From assembly GCA_963668605.1 (NCBI GenBank), contig OY764903.1:6138001-6202000 (forward strand): a DNA stretch of 64,000 nucleotides. The letters are read 5' to 3'. The position numbers and the translations under genes are program-made. The DNA is from G963668605 sp963668605 (GTDB lineage Bacteria; Acidobacteriota; Terriglobia; Bryobacterales; Bryobacteraceae). Within the stretch, counting starts at the first letter, position 1. Every line of letters begins with the position of its first letter. Shown piece by piece: positions 43,145 to 52,243 of this stretch. Under the pieces are notes generated by a model, which ran no database searches, had not been told where the DNA came from, and saw only the letters and a program-made list of their open reading frames with translations.

Positions 43145-43357
43145 ATGAAGACACTCAAAGTTATCGCTCCTGTTTTCGTTCTCGTGGCGGGTCTCATGAT
43201 GAATAGTGCCCCGACGCAAGCGAAGCCCGAGTTCAGCAAGAAGGAAAAGGCGCCTTGCACGACATGCCACGTCAAGAACGGCGTCAAAGATCTGAATGAC
43301 GTCGGAAAGTTTTACAAGGAGAAGAAGACGCTCCAAGGCGCTCCGAAGAAAGCTTAG
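43145..43357 (+). CDS. Tiny exported CxxCH protein
   Basis: The 70-residue product has a signal peptide ending near TQA (residue 32) and a mature part of about 40 residues. This contains one CTTCH haem-binding motif, with NDVGKFYKEKK after it. A single CxxCH could attach haem c, but no distal Met is present and the fold would be minimal. ATG 43145 lies five bases after the cupin remnant. A GC-rich hairpin follows the stop. Function is unknown. Confidence 0.7.
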   Translation: MKTLKVIAPVFVLVAGLMMNSAPTQAKPEFSKKEKAPCTTCHVKNGVKDLNDVGKFYKEKKTLQGAPKKA

Positions 43358-43374
43358 CGCCGCCGCATGGCTCC

Positions 43375-43396
43375 GGGGCGGGTCCGTACCCGCCCC
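43375..43396 (+). terminator. GC-rich hairpin after the CxxCH gene
   Basis: GGGGCGGGT (43375-43383) and ACCCGCCCC (43388-43396) form a perfect 9-bp stem with a four-base loop, 18 bases after the CxxCH stop codon. There is no T-run, so it is terminator-like but would need Rho or be an mRNA-stabilising stem. Confidence 0.5.
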
Positions 43397-43441
43397 AAAT
43401 CTCCCTGCGATAATTCCCGCCCGCCAAACACTATCTGATGT

Positions 43442-44887
43442 TTGGCGCAAACTCTTTCATCCTGGCTACCCTGGCTCGACGCGGGCATCGCGTTCTCGCT
43501 GCTGCCGCTCTCGCTTTGGGTTCTGCTCAGCGGGCTTGACGATCTGGTCGTCGCGCTCGCCTTTCTGCTCTATGGCCGGCGCCTGAGCCGGCTCGCTCCT
43601 CCGCCGGAAACGAGTTTGCGGAATTGCCGTTCGAAGCACATCGCCATCTTTGTACCGTTGTGGTGCGAGGACGGCGTGATTGCGCGCATGGTGGCTCACA
43701 ATCTTGCAACGATTCGTTACCCGAATTACACGTTTTTTCTCGGAGCCTATCCTAACGACGAACCCACCCTCGAAGCGGTTCGCGGCGTCGAGGCCCTGTA
43801 CTCCAATGTCCATCTGGCCGTCTGCCCGCATGATGGCCCGACGTCGAAAGCGGATTGCCTCAATTGGATCTACCAGCGCATGTTGCTGCATGAGGAGTTG
43901 AATGGCAAGCGTTTCGACATCGTGATCACGCACGACGCCGAAGACGTGATCCATCCCGAGTCCCTACGCTGGATCAACTACTTCGCCGATGACTTCGGGA
44001 TGATTCAGGTGCCGGTGCTCCCGTTGCCCACGCCCGCCGGCGAACTTGTTCACGGCATCTATTGCGACGAGTTTGCCGAGTATCAGACGAAGGATATCCC
44101 CGCGCGACAGTTGCTGGGCGGCTTCATTCCGTCGAACGGCGTAGGCACCGGCTACACGCGTGAGGCCCTTCAGTCGTTGGCCGAAGTGTCCGCCAATCGC
44201 ATCTTCGAGCCCGCCTGCCTGACCGAGGATTACGAGAACGGTTTCCGGCTGCACCGTCTCGGCTGCCGCCAGCTTTTTATCCCGATCACCTGGCAGGGCG
44301 CCGCTCCGGTGGCGACACGCGAGTACTTTCCGCGCAGCTTCCGCGCCGCCGTGAAGCAGCGCACGCGCTGGGTGATGGGCATCTCGCTGCAAGGCTGGGA
44401 GCGGCACGGATGGACGGGAGGCTGGCGCGAAAAGTACTGGTGGTGGCGCGACCGCAAGGGCATTCTCGGCAACCCGGTCAGTACGTATACCAACGTCATC
44501 TTTTTTTACGGAATAGCCGCTTGGCTTTGGAGCCGATGCAGCGGTCAGTCCTGGAGCCTGGCCGAGCCCGTCGCCGGGGCGCTGGGTTCCACAATTCTCC
44601 AGTACCTGCTTCCGTTCCTATTCTTCATCCAGGCGCTGTTCCTTGGCATACGCACCGGTTGCGCCGCGGATGTGTACGGTTGGGGCTTCGCGCTGGGCGT
44701 TCCTGTCCGCGCCGTAATCGCCAATGCGATCAACACGCTGGCCGTGCTCCAGGCGGTGCAGAAATTCGCGTTGGCGAAATGGCGTCACGAGCCGCTTGTC
44801 TGGTTGAAGACAGACCACTCTTATCCGACGCGCGCTGCGCTGCTTGATCTTCAAGCCGCGTTCCCCAAGCGGCAAGTTGTGGCCTAG
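43442..44887 (+). CDS. NfrB-like membrane glycosyltransferase
   Basis: The 481-residue protein begins with a membrane segment (WLPWLDAGIAFSLLPLSLWVLL). It continues with a GT2 domain carrying IAIFVPLWCEDG, HDAEDVIHP, and EPACLTEDYENGFRLH followed by KQRTRWVMGISLQGW, the processive-type Q/RxxRW motif. C-terminal membrane helices come last. The pattern matches NfrB, a partner of NfrA in exopolysaccharide formation and phage N4 adsorption. It uses a TTG start. It converges, with a four-base overlap, on the heparinase-like gene; no nfrA partner is seen. Confidence 0.88.
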   Translation: MAQTLSSWLPWLDAGIAFSLLPLSLWVLLSGLDDLVVALAFLLYGRRLSRLAPPPETSLRNCRSKHIAIFVPLWCEDGVIARMVAHNLATIRYPNYTFFLGAYPNDEPTLEAVRGVEALYSNVHLAVCPHDGPTSKADCLNWIYQRMLLHEELNGKRFDIVITHDAEDVIHPESLRWINYFADDFGMIQVPVLPLPTPAGELVHGIYCDEFAEYQTKDIPARQLLGGFIPSNGVGTGYTREALQSLAEVSANRIFEPACLTEDYENGFRLHRLGCRQLFIPITWQGAAPVATREYFPRSFRAAVKQRTRWVMGISLQGWERHGWTGGWREKYWWWRDRKGILGNPVSTYTNVIFFYGIAAWLWSRCSGQSWSLAEPVAGALGSTILQYLLPFLFFIQALFLGIRTGCAADVYGWGFALGVPVRAVIANAINTLAVLQAVQKFALAKWRHEPLVWLKTDHSYPTRAALLDLQAAFPKRQVVA

Positions 44888-47265
44888 ACCAGCAGCGTCT
44901 CAGCAGCGCCCGACTTCGGCGTCCATTTTGCGGACAGCAGCTTTCCGGCAACTCCTTGCGGTGCCGCGGCGCCCGCGCGAATCTGCGCCCACGCTTCCCC
45001 GCGGCCCACGCTCGTCTCGAAGAAGAGGCCCGTCCAGCCGGGATGACGTTTCCATTCGACGGTAATTTCTTCCTGTTCGTCCTTTACGAGCAGAAGCGCG
45101 GCGATACGCGTTTCCACGGCCTTGCTTTGCGTCGCAGCGCGAAAATGCCAATGGTTATCCACCTTCTCCTGGTACTCCGGCGGATTGCCCTGATTGTATG
45201 GTGTGTCGAACAGATCGGTCTGGCTGAACGCGAGACCCTGCTCGCACGCCAACCGGACCGCCAACTCGGCTCCCTTGCGACGCGAAATCACGGCGCCAGC
45301 GCCCTCATCGAGCGTCATCTTTTCGAAGGCATGCAGCAGCCACTGGAACTGCGCCGCTTGCGGCGCGGCGATTTCATCGAGCACGACGAATACACCGGGG
45401 CGCAGAAAGAGTACATGGCGCAGGCAGCGCGTTAGCTTGCCTCCGTAAGCCGCCGCTGCATCGCCGCACACGTAGGTGAGCGCCTTCTGGTGCTGGAATT
45501 TCGCGATGCGCCCCTGCGCCGTCTGGCTGCGCACGACCTGCCCTTCGCCGTTCACCAGAATTGAATTGTTCGCCTTTGTCTGTCTCGTCCAATCCGCGTG
45601 GTGCGGCATTCCGTAGGTGGGACCGTAGTGGCCCGACGGGATCGCCAACGCGCGCCCGCCCTTCAGGATCGCAAAGGAATTCTGGTCCGCGTGGCTGTGA
45701 CTCACGCTTCCGAAGGGACTGCTCTTAAACAGAAAAAACGTGTCGCGCTTAGGTTCATCGAGTGCGCTGTGCAAGCCGGCCCAGCCGATGCCTCGAAACA
45801 CCGCCGCTGATGGCATGTCTACTGGTGGAACCGGTTTTACGTTGTCTTCCGTAACCATCGAGATGAGCGGATCGACCGCGCCATCCGGCGCCGCCTGCCG
45901 CGCCCACCACATGCAGACTGGATCCTCGAAGCGGCGTGCATGGTGTGTCAACAGCGCCGCCGCGCCCGATCCCGGACCGGAGCGCTCCGAGCCGTCGCCG
46001 AACGGCTTGATCTCGCCCAGCGGTGAAGTGCAATACAGGAAAAAGCGGCGCACGCTGCGGAAGAACGGCCGCTTATATAAGTCGAAGCCGGCGCGGCGCA
46101 GCGATTCTAGAGCGGCCAGATAGATGTCATTGTAAGCGAGCGCGTAGCTGACGCCCTCTGCCCATCCGCCATCGGCATCGCCCCAGTGCGGATAGAACGT
46201 CGTCAAGCCCTGGAGCGAATAGCGCAGCCACTCCTCCGCCTCGGGCGTCTCGTTCTTCAACACGATCGCGTGCTCGGCGAGATACGCGATCAGGCGGCCG
46301 TTGTGGCTCTCCGCGGGTGTTGTCAGGTAGTTCGCCTTGCGCAACCGCTCAAGAATCTGGCGTCCGCGCGCAATGGTCAATTCGCGCAGGCGCGCGCGTT
46401 CGCTTTCGTCGAAGAGCGGATAGACGAAATCGTAGGCGCGATGGCCGTGCCGCGACATGCTCAGTCCGGGCTCGTCGCCAAACTTCGAGAGTAGCGACAT
46501 CGGTCCTCCGACGCCCCACGGCTCTACTGTAAGCAGGATCTCCTTGGCGCGCAGCCCGTACTTCTCCTCTCCTGAAAATAGATACGCCACGGAGAGCGGC
46601 GTCAACGCGCCATCGAGGCGCTTGCGGAACTCGCCGAAGTACTTCTTGTAACCCATCCGCGCGCGGTTCTCGCCTTCGAACGTGTGGTATTGCGGCGCTT
46701 CGGGCAGAGGGATCTTCAGCGCTTTGTCCGCCGCTGCTTTCACTTTCAGCCAATCGGCGCGCCGCGTTGTTGCCAAGGTCGCTCGCAGTTTCGGTAGATC
46801 TTCCTTCAGAAAGATGTAGCGCGGGTGCCCGTCGGGAAGGCGCGCCAGTATGCTCTTCGGCTGCTCCCACGGCAACTCGGGTACACCTCGTGGAACGCGG
46901 AAGCGCCATTCGCCGCGCCTGGCGATGGATGCGCCGCTCTTGTCGAACGCCTCGACATCCCAGACGTAGTCGCCCGCGGGCAACACTTTCGCCGGCAAGT
47001 GCCCCGGGTCCGTGAGACCTTGGGCCGCATATACCGCTCCACCACCGGAATCCTTGACCGTGATGCTGTAAGAAGCCGCGCCCCGTGCGCTCCACCATGC
47101 AAATCCCGGCGGCGTCACGCCTACTGTGGTGCCGTTCAGCGGGCAAGGATACAACGCGCGCTCCGGCTGCACGGCTGGAAAGCCGCCCTGTTGCCAGCCG
47201 AATCCAGGCGCCACAGAGAGGGGCAGCGCTGCAGTACTCAAAAAGGTTCTTCTTGTGGAATTCAT
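44884..47265 (-). CDS. Exported heparinase II/III-family polysaccharide lyase-like protein
   Basis: The 793-residue protein starts at ATG 47265 with a Tat leader (MNSTRRTFLSTAALPL). A beta-rich N-terminal domain (DYVWDVEAFDKSGASIARRGEW), an alpha/alpha toroid (about 190-480) and a heparinase II/III C-terminal beta domain (SHSHADQNSFAILKGGRALAIPSG) follow. The His residues of SHSHADQNS and Tyr in GHYGPTYG are family active-site features. It would eliminate uronate-containing polysaccharides; substrate is unclear. Its start codon and that of the divergent gene share CATG. Confidence 0.88.
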   Translation of the reverse strand: MNSTRRTFLSTAALPLSVAPGFGWQQGGFPAVQPERALYPCPLNGTTVGVTPPGFAWWSARGAASYSITVKDSGGGAVYAAQGLTDPGHLPAKVLPAGDYVWDVEAFDKSGASIARRGEWRFRVPRGVPELPWEQPKSILARLPDGHPRYIFLKEDLPKLRATLATTRRADWLKVKAAADKALKIPLPEAPQYHTFEGENRARMGYKKYFGEFRKRLDGALTPLSVAYLFSGEEKYGLRAKEILLTVEPWGVGGPMSLLSKFGDEPGLSMSRHGHRAYDFVYPLFDESERARLRELTIARGRQILERLRKANYLTTPAESHNGRLIAYLAEHAIVLKNETPEAEEWLRYSLQGLTTFYPHWGDADGGWAEGVSYALAYNDIYLAALESLRRAGFDLYKRPFFRSVRRFFLYCTSPLGEIKPFGDGSERSGPGSGAAALLTHHARRFEDPVCMWWARQAAPDGAVDPLISMVTEDNVKPVPPVDMPSAAVFRGIGWAGLHSALDEPKRDTFFLFKSSPFGSVSHSHADQNSFAILKGGRALAIPSGHYGPTYGMPHHADWTRQTKANNSILVNGEGQVVRSQTAQGRIAKFQHQKALTYVCGDAAAAYGGKLTRCLRHVLFLRPGVFVVLDEIAAPQAAQFQWLLHAFEKMTLDEGAGAVISRRKGAELAVRLACEQGLAFSQTDLFDTPYNQGNPPEYQEKVDNHWHFRAATQSKAVETRIAALLLVKDEQEEITVEWKRHPGWTGLFFETSVGRGEAWAQIRAGAAAPQGVAGKLLSAKWTPKSGAAETLLV

Positions 47266-49354
47266 GACGTTCGCTCTGAATATACGCCAAAGCAAGGCGG
47301 CCCCGTGCGGTGCGGAGAACGGGTATCCTAACTGCTTGGCTCCCATCACTTCACGACTGCGCCGTGCATTCTCCGATTCACGGACAAGCATCTGGCTTGA
47401 TTGCCTGCTGGTTGTTGTGCTCACGATGATTCTGATCTGGCCCCTGTTCAAGCTGAAGTACATGGACAACTGGAGCTCGATCGAAAGCACATTTATCGCC
47501 GATGCACGCATGTTGAAGGAAAACCTGCCGCACCCCGGCTGGCAGCCCTACTGGTATTGCGGAACGCGTTGGGATTTCGTCTATCCTCCGGCGCTGCGCT
47601 ATGGCACGGCCCTGCTGTCAACCGTCTTTCCGATCCTGCCCGCGCGCGCCTATCATTTGTACACCGCGATTCTGTACTGCCTAGGCATCGGCGGCGTGTA
47701 CCTCCTCTTCCGGTTGGGAAGCGGCTCGCGGCGCGGCGCATGGATGAGCGCCGCCTTAGTTGCCACGCTTTCGCCGTGTTTCATGTTCATCGAGAGCTCC
47801 CGCAATGAGGCTGCGGTCAGTTTCTGGGTGCCCCAGCGCCTCTCCGTCCTGCTGCGCTATGGCGAAGGTCCGCACATCAGCGCGCTGGCAATGTTAGGCT
47901 TCGCACTCGCTTTTTCCTTTGTGGCGTTGCGTGCATGGCGCCCGAAGGCCCTGGCCGCGGCGGGCATTGCGAGCGCGCTGGTGGTCTCCAACAATTTTTA
48001 TGGCGCTACCGCGCTGGCGCTGTTCTTTCCAATGGTCGTCTGGGCGATCTGGGTGACTCATCAGGAGCGTGCGATTTGGCTGCGTGCCGCCGCGATCGCC
48101 GCACTCGCCTATGGACTCACCGCTTCTTGGCTTTCGCCCTCGTATCTGCTGATGACCCGCGAGAATCTGCGCTTGGTTGCCGACCCCGGAAACCCCAAGC
48201 ACCTGGTGCTGTTCATCGTGTTTCTGCTGGTATTCGCGCTCGTCTCCTGGTGCTGCGTGAAGGGGCGTCGAGATCTTGACTGGCTGCTCTTTCTCGTTGG
48301 ATCCTTCCTTCTGATTTCGGTGTATGTGCTCGGCAACCACTACCTGAGTTTCCAGGTGTTTGGCGTACCTTTACGCCTGATGCCGGAGTTCGATCTGTTC
48401 TTCCTGCTGCTTGCCGCAGATCTCTTGCGGCGTCTCTGGAACCGGACGGCCTCGCAGGACGTCCGTATGCTCCTCGTCATCGCGGTAACTGGCCTCGCGT
48501 CGCTCTATGCCTCTCCGTATATCCGGAATGCCTGGAGCATCTATCCACGGGAGGCCAACTACAAGAACCACATCGAGTACAAGATCACGGAGTGGATTCA
48601 CGCGAATCTACCGGACGCGCGCGCTTTCACCAGCGGTTCCGTGCGCTTCTGGTACAACGCCTGGTTCAACGGCGCCCAGGTCGGAGGCGGTTCGGATCAA
48701 GGTCTGCTGAATCCGGTCCTGGTCCATCCGCAATACCAACTCGCGGCCGGCGACGACCTCAACCTTTCCGTACTCTGGATGCAGGCGACCGGCGCCGACA
48801 TTGCGATCGTGCACGACAAGAACTCCACAGAGCAATATCACGACTACGCATTTCCTCAGAAATTCGCAAGTCTGCCTTTGCTTTGGGATAGCGGCGCCGG
48901 AGACAGAATTTACCAGGTGCCGCGCCGCTTTCCGGGACTGGCGCGCGTTGTCGACTCCGCCAGCGTGGCGCGGCTGAAGCCTTTCCCTGAAGGCGAATCC
49001 AACGAGCGTTTGCGGGAGTACGTGGACGTCATCGAGAATGGCCCCGACTCGCCCGCTCCATCCCGCCTCGAAGGCATGGACGTGTTGCGCGTGAAGGCTC
49101 GCGTTGCGGCGGGGCAGTCTGTGGTGGTGCTCGAAACCTTCGACCCAGCTTGGCGCGCCTACTCCGGAACGCACGCACTGCCGGTTCGTAAAGATACGCT
49201 GAACTTTATGTTGATCGATGTCCCGCCGGGCGAGCACGACCTGCGCCTCGTCTTCGAGACACCGATCGAGAACCGGCTCGGGTACGGCGTGACTCTCCTT
49301 ACGCTTTGCGCAGTCTTATACCTTTTGTTCGGGGCAAGACCCCGGAGGATCTAA
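47264..49354 (+). CDS. Multi-pass membrane protein, 6-pyruvoyl-tetrahydropterin synthase-related family (1)
   Basis: The protein (about 696 residues from 47264) has about a dozen membrane helices in its first 420 residues and a soluble C-terminal part. The first loop motif PYWYCGTRWDFVYPPALRYG and the later RYGEGPHISAL and QVGGGSDQG motifs are shared with the next gene. The family is described as PTPS-related but looks like a GT-C glycosyltransferase. ATG 47264 overlaps the divergent gene start; a TTG at 47336 is an alternative that would leave room for promoters. Role is unknown. Confidence 0.78.
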   Translation: MTFALNIRQSKAAPCGAENGYPNCLAPITSRLRRAFSDSRTSIWLDCLLVVVLTMILIWPLFKLKYMDNWSSIESTFIADARMLKENLPHPGWQPYWYCGTRWDFVYPPALRYGTALLSTVFPILPARAYHLYTAILYCLGIGGVYLLFRLGSGSRRGAWMSAALVATLSPCFMFIESSRNEAAVSFWVPQRLSVLLRYGEGPHISALAMLGFALAFSFVALRAWRPKALAAAGIASALVVSNNFYGATALALFFPMVVWAIWVTHQERAIWLRAAAIAALAYGLTASWLSPSYLLMTRENLRLVADPGNPKHLVLFIVFLLVFALVSWCCVKGRRDLDWLLFLVGSFLLISVYVLGNHYLSFQVFGVPLRLMPEFDLFFLLLAADLLRRLWNRTASQDVRMLLVIAVTGLASLYASPYIRNAWSIYPREANYKNHIEYKITEWIHANLPDARAFTSGSVRFWYNAWFNGAQVGGGSDQGLLNPVLVHPQYQLAAGDDLNLSVLWMQATGADIAIVHDKNSTEQYHDYAFPQKFASLPLLWDSGAGDRIYQVPRRFPGLARVVDSASVARLKPFPEGESNERLREYVDVIENGPDSPAPSRLEGMDVLRVKARVAAGQSVVVLETFDPAWRAYSGTHALPVRKDTLNFMLIDVPPGEHDLRLVFETPIENRLGYGVTLLTLCAVLYLLFGARPRRI

Positions 49355-49356
49355 CG

Positions 49357-51378
49357 ATGCAGCAGTCCGGTTGGCGCAAGAGTGTGGCCTTGGCGGCGCT
49401 GCTCTTCGCAATTAACATTACGCTCAATCTGCCGCTCTTCCAGGCGGGCGAGTTGCCGTTTCGCGATTCGATCGAAGGCGGCTACGCTTCCATGGCGCGC
49501 TTCATTGCGGCGCATCCGAACCCGTGGGGCTGGAACCCGACGCAGTACTGCGGTCTCCCCACGCAGTTTACCTATCTGCCGCTGCTGCACTACACGGTCG
49601 CGGCGGCGCACGCCGTGGTCCCGTTTCTCGAAATTGAGCATGTTTATCGCCTGGTGACTGTGATTTTCACGCTGCTCGGTCCCTCGGTGCTCTTCTTGTT
49701 CGTGCTGACTTTCACCGGCAGCCGCCGCTGGGCCTTCGCCATGGCGCTTACTTACACGCTATTTTCGCCTGTTTACGGATTGATTTCGCAGATCGATCAC
49801 GATCGCGGCCTGGTGCAGTTGCCCTGGCGCTTACAGGTTTTGGCCAAGTATGGCGAAGGGCCGCACAACGCCACTCTGATGTTGCTTCCGCTCACTGTGC
49901 TGGCGCTCTGGCGCGCGGCTGTCAACGGAGGGTTCCCGTCTGTGTTCGCCGCCGCGCTGTTACTCGCAGTGACGGCACTTACTAACTGGGTTGGTGCGCT
50001 TGCGCTCGCCTGGTTAGTCCTGGTCCTGATGCTGATAGCTCCGTTGCATTCCAAAGAGACCGGCTTCCGAATTGCGCCTATCCTGACAGCGTCGGCGATC
50101 GGTTACGGGCTCTCCTGTTTCTGGCTAACGCCAAGCTTCGTCCAAACCATCATCTTTAACTGGCCGAAGGATGCGTTTAACTATCAGTTGCGTGTGCAGC
50201 AGATGAGCTTCATGGCGGGTTTCGCCGCGGGTGCTCTGGTTGTATGGCTGCTCTGCCGTCTCCTGTGCCGCCAGCCTTATCTTTGCTTTCTGCTGCTCGG
50301 TTTCTTCGGCTTTGCGTGGGTTGTTCTCGGCTACTACTGGTTCGGTACTGATACGATTCCCGAATCCCGGCGCTATGCGCTCGAGTTTGAGATGTTCCTG
50401 CTGCTGCTCTTGTTTGAAGCGCTGCGGCAGATTTTGCGCACTGGCAAAGGCTACCTGATGTATCCGGCCCTGGCCATCGTGGTCCTGTGCTATTCCACCG
50501 GTGTGCGGCAGGTCTGGAATTACGCGACTAGCGATCCGCTCCGCTGGCGCCCCACCGCCAAGGAATTCACTACCGAGCACGAAGCCGCGAGTTGGCTCGC
50601 AAGCCAACACACGCAGGGCCGCGTCTATGCCTCCGGCGGCCTGCGTTTTCGTCTGAACTCCTGGTTTGAAGTCGCGCAGGTCGGCGGCACCTTCGAGACC
50701 GGACTGCGCAATCGTGTGCCGCTCGATTTCGCTTACCAGATCCGCACGGGAATTGGCAGCGGACCCGGCCGCGACGGCGAGGATGCCATCCAACAACTGA
50801 CCGCGCTCGGTGTCGAGTACGTCATCGTACACGGTCCGAAGTCCGACGAATACTACCGGGATTTTGCGAGACCCGAAAAATTCAAGGGCCTGCTCGAAGA
50901 GGCCTGGAGCCAGCGGGATGATATCGTCTACCGCCTCCCATTCACTTCTTTGGCGCATCTCGTCCGCCGTGAGGAACTGCCTCCGCGTGCGCCTGTCGCA
51001 GGCGGTTTGCAGTATCTTGCAGCTTACTCCGCGGCGCTGCGGGATCCCGGCCGCCCACGAATGCAATCCACATGGCAAGGTCCGTCGAGACTGCGTCTCT
51101 CCGGGCCGGTTCCGGAAGCCATGCTTATCAGCGTGGCGGTGAATTTCGATGAAGGCTGGGCGGCGTCGCAGGACGGGCGGCCCATCCCGTCGGCCGCGAG
51201 CCAACTGGGTTTTCTGCTACTGCATGCCAGGCCTTCGCCGGATTCGACTTTCGTGCTGGAGTATCGCGGCACGGTGGAGCAGAGGCTGATGGCACTCCTC
51301 AGCCTGCTCACATGGCTCGCCTGCGTGTACTTTCTGTGGAAACGACGCCCTCCGCTAAGTGCGAGAATAAGCGACTAA
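49357..51378 (+). CDS. Multi-pass membrane protein, 6-pyruvoyl-tetrahydropterin synthase-related family (2)
   Basis: The 673-residue paralogue follows the previous gene after two bases, with GGAGG eight bases before its ATG. Shared motifs are NPTQYCGLPTQFTYLPLLHY in the first loop, KYGEGPHNATLML, and QVGGTFETGL in the C-terminal domain. About a dozen hydrophobic helices suggest a GT-C-like fold acting on a lipid-linked substrate at the outer face of the membrane. A C-terminal region (about 520-640) is beta-rich. The tandem arrangement suggests a heteromeric or successive pair. Confidence 0.82.
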   Translation: MQQSGWRKSVALAALLFAINITLNLPLFQAGELPFRDSIEGGYASMARFIAAHPNPWGWNPTQYCGLPTQFTYLPLLHYTVAAAHAVVPFLEIEHVYRLVTVIFTLLGPSVLFLFVLTFTGSRRWAFAMALTYTLFSPVYGLISQIDHDRGLVQLPWRLQVLAKYGEGPHNATLMLLPLTVLALWRAAVNGGFPSVFAAALLLAVTALTNWVGALALAWLVLVLMLIAPLHSKETGFRIAPILTASAIGYGLSCFWLTPSFVQTIIFNWPKDAFNYQLRVQQMSFMAGFAAGALVVWLLCRLLCRQPYLCFLLLGFFGFAWVVLGYYWFGTDTIPESRRYALEFEMFLLLLLFEALRQILRTGKGYLMYPALAIVVLCYSTGVRQVWNYATSDPLRWRPTAKEFTTEHEAASWLASQHTQGRVYASGGLRFRLNSWFEVAQVGGTFETGLRNRVPLDFAYQIRTGIGSGPGRDGEDAIQQLTALGVEYVIVHGPKSDEYYRDFARPEKFKGLLEEAWSQRDDIVYRLPFTSLAHLVRREELPPRAPVAGGLQYLAAYSAALRDPGRPRMQSTWQGPSRLRLSGPVPEAMLISVAVNFDEGWAASQDGRPIPSAASQLGFLLLHARPSPDSTFVLEYRGTVEQRLMALLSLLTWLACVYFLWKRRPPLSARISD

Positions 51379-51382
51379 GCAG

Positions 51383-52234
51383 ATGGTGTTTCTCTGGATA
51401 CTCCGCCGCGCCCTGATCGCGGCTTATGAAGACGGCTGCCTTGGAATCGCCAAGGGCGTCGCATACTCGGCGCTGCTCTCATTCATTCCCATTCTCACGA
51501 CGATCACAGCGATCCTCGTGCTGGCGAATGCCGAAGCGGTTTCCCACGTAATCTCACGCTTCCTTTTTGAGATCGTGCCGCCGGGCTCGGAAGAGATTGT
51601 GATGTACTCATTCGCCGCCCGCGGACAGCGCCCCGTTTGGCTGTTGGTTTTCGCCACGCTACTTTCGGTGTGGGCCGCGTCGGGCGCGATGGCGAGCCTC
51701 ATGGAAGGCTTCCGCGCCGCCTACCGGATTCCGCGAGGCCGCCCCTTCGTCAAGGACCGGACGGTCGCGATTCTGCTGGTCTTTTGCGCCGCACTTCCTG
51801 TCCTCGGTGCGTCGACGCTGATCCTGTTGGGCGGCCGGGTCGAGCAATGGGTGCTGATGCGGCTCGGGTTGATCAGCGGAGGTGAGCAGTTTTGGGGCAC
51901 GGTTGGCATCCTCTCGCGTGCGGTCGCCTATCTGATCGCTTTCGGCGCCATCACTTTGGTCACGGCCATGCTGTATCACTTCGGGCCGAATTGCCTGTCA
52001 CGCAGCGCCGGCGTCTGGCCCGGCGCTGCCGTCGCCACCGCACTCTGGTTCCTGGTGACAAGCGCCTTCGCGTGGTACGTTCGAAATATCGCCAATTACA
52101 ACGTGTTGTATGGCTCCGTCGGTGCTGTGATCGCCCTGCTGGTGTGGATGTATGTCCTCGCCGTTGTCGTTCTGATCGGTTGCGAGATCAACGCCGAGAG
52201 GGACCGGCTTCGCCGCACCTTCGGCAGTCAGTAA
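51383..52234 (+). CDS. YihY/BrkB family membrane protein
   Basis: The 283-residue protein has six predicted helices and the family features GIAKGVAYSALLSFIPILTT, VWAASGAMASLMEGFRAAY and YNVLYGSVGAVIALLVWMY, with the EINAERDR end. The BrkB/YihY family was once annotated as RNase BN, but is better regarded as a membrane protein of unknown transport role. It lies four bases after the preceding gene and nine bases before uvrB, so may be co-transcribed with both. Confidence 0.93.
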   Translation: MVFLWILRRALIAAYEDGCLGIAKGVAYSALLSFIPILTTITAILVLANAEAVSHVISRFLFEIVPPGSEEIVMYSFAARGQRPVWLLVFATLLSVWAASGAMASLMEGFRAAYRIPRGRPFVKDRTVAILLVFCAALPVLGASTLILLGGRVEQWVLMRLGLISGGEQFWGTVGILSRAVAYLIAFGAITLVTAMLYHFGPNCLSRSAGVWPGAAVATALWFLVTSAFAWYVRNIANYNVLYGSVGAVIALLVWMYVLAVVVLIGCEINAERDRLRRTFGSQ

Positions 52235-52243
52235 GATGTAGTT

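Noticed and set aside
47266..47511. N-terminal extension of the heparinase-like gene
   Set aside because: The internal Met at 47265 is followed by a Tat leader, while the upstream residues have no secretion or domain features.
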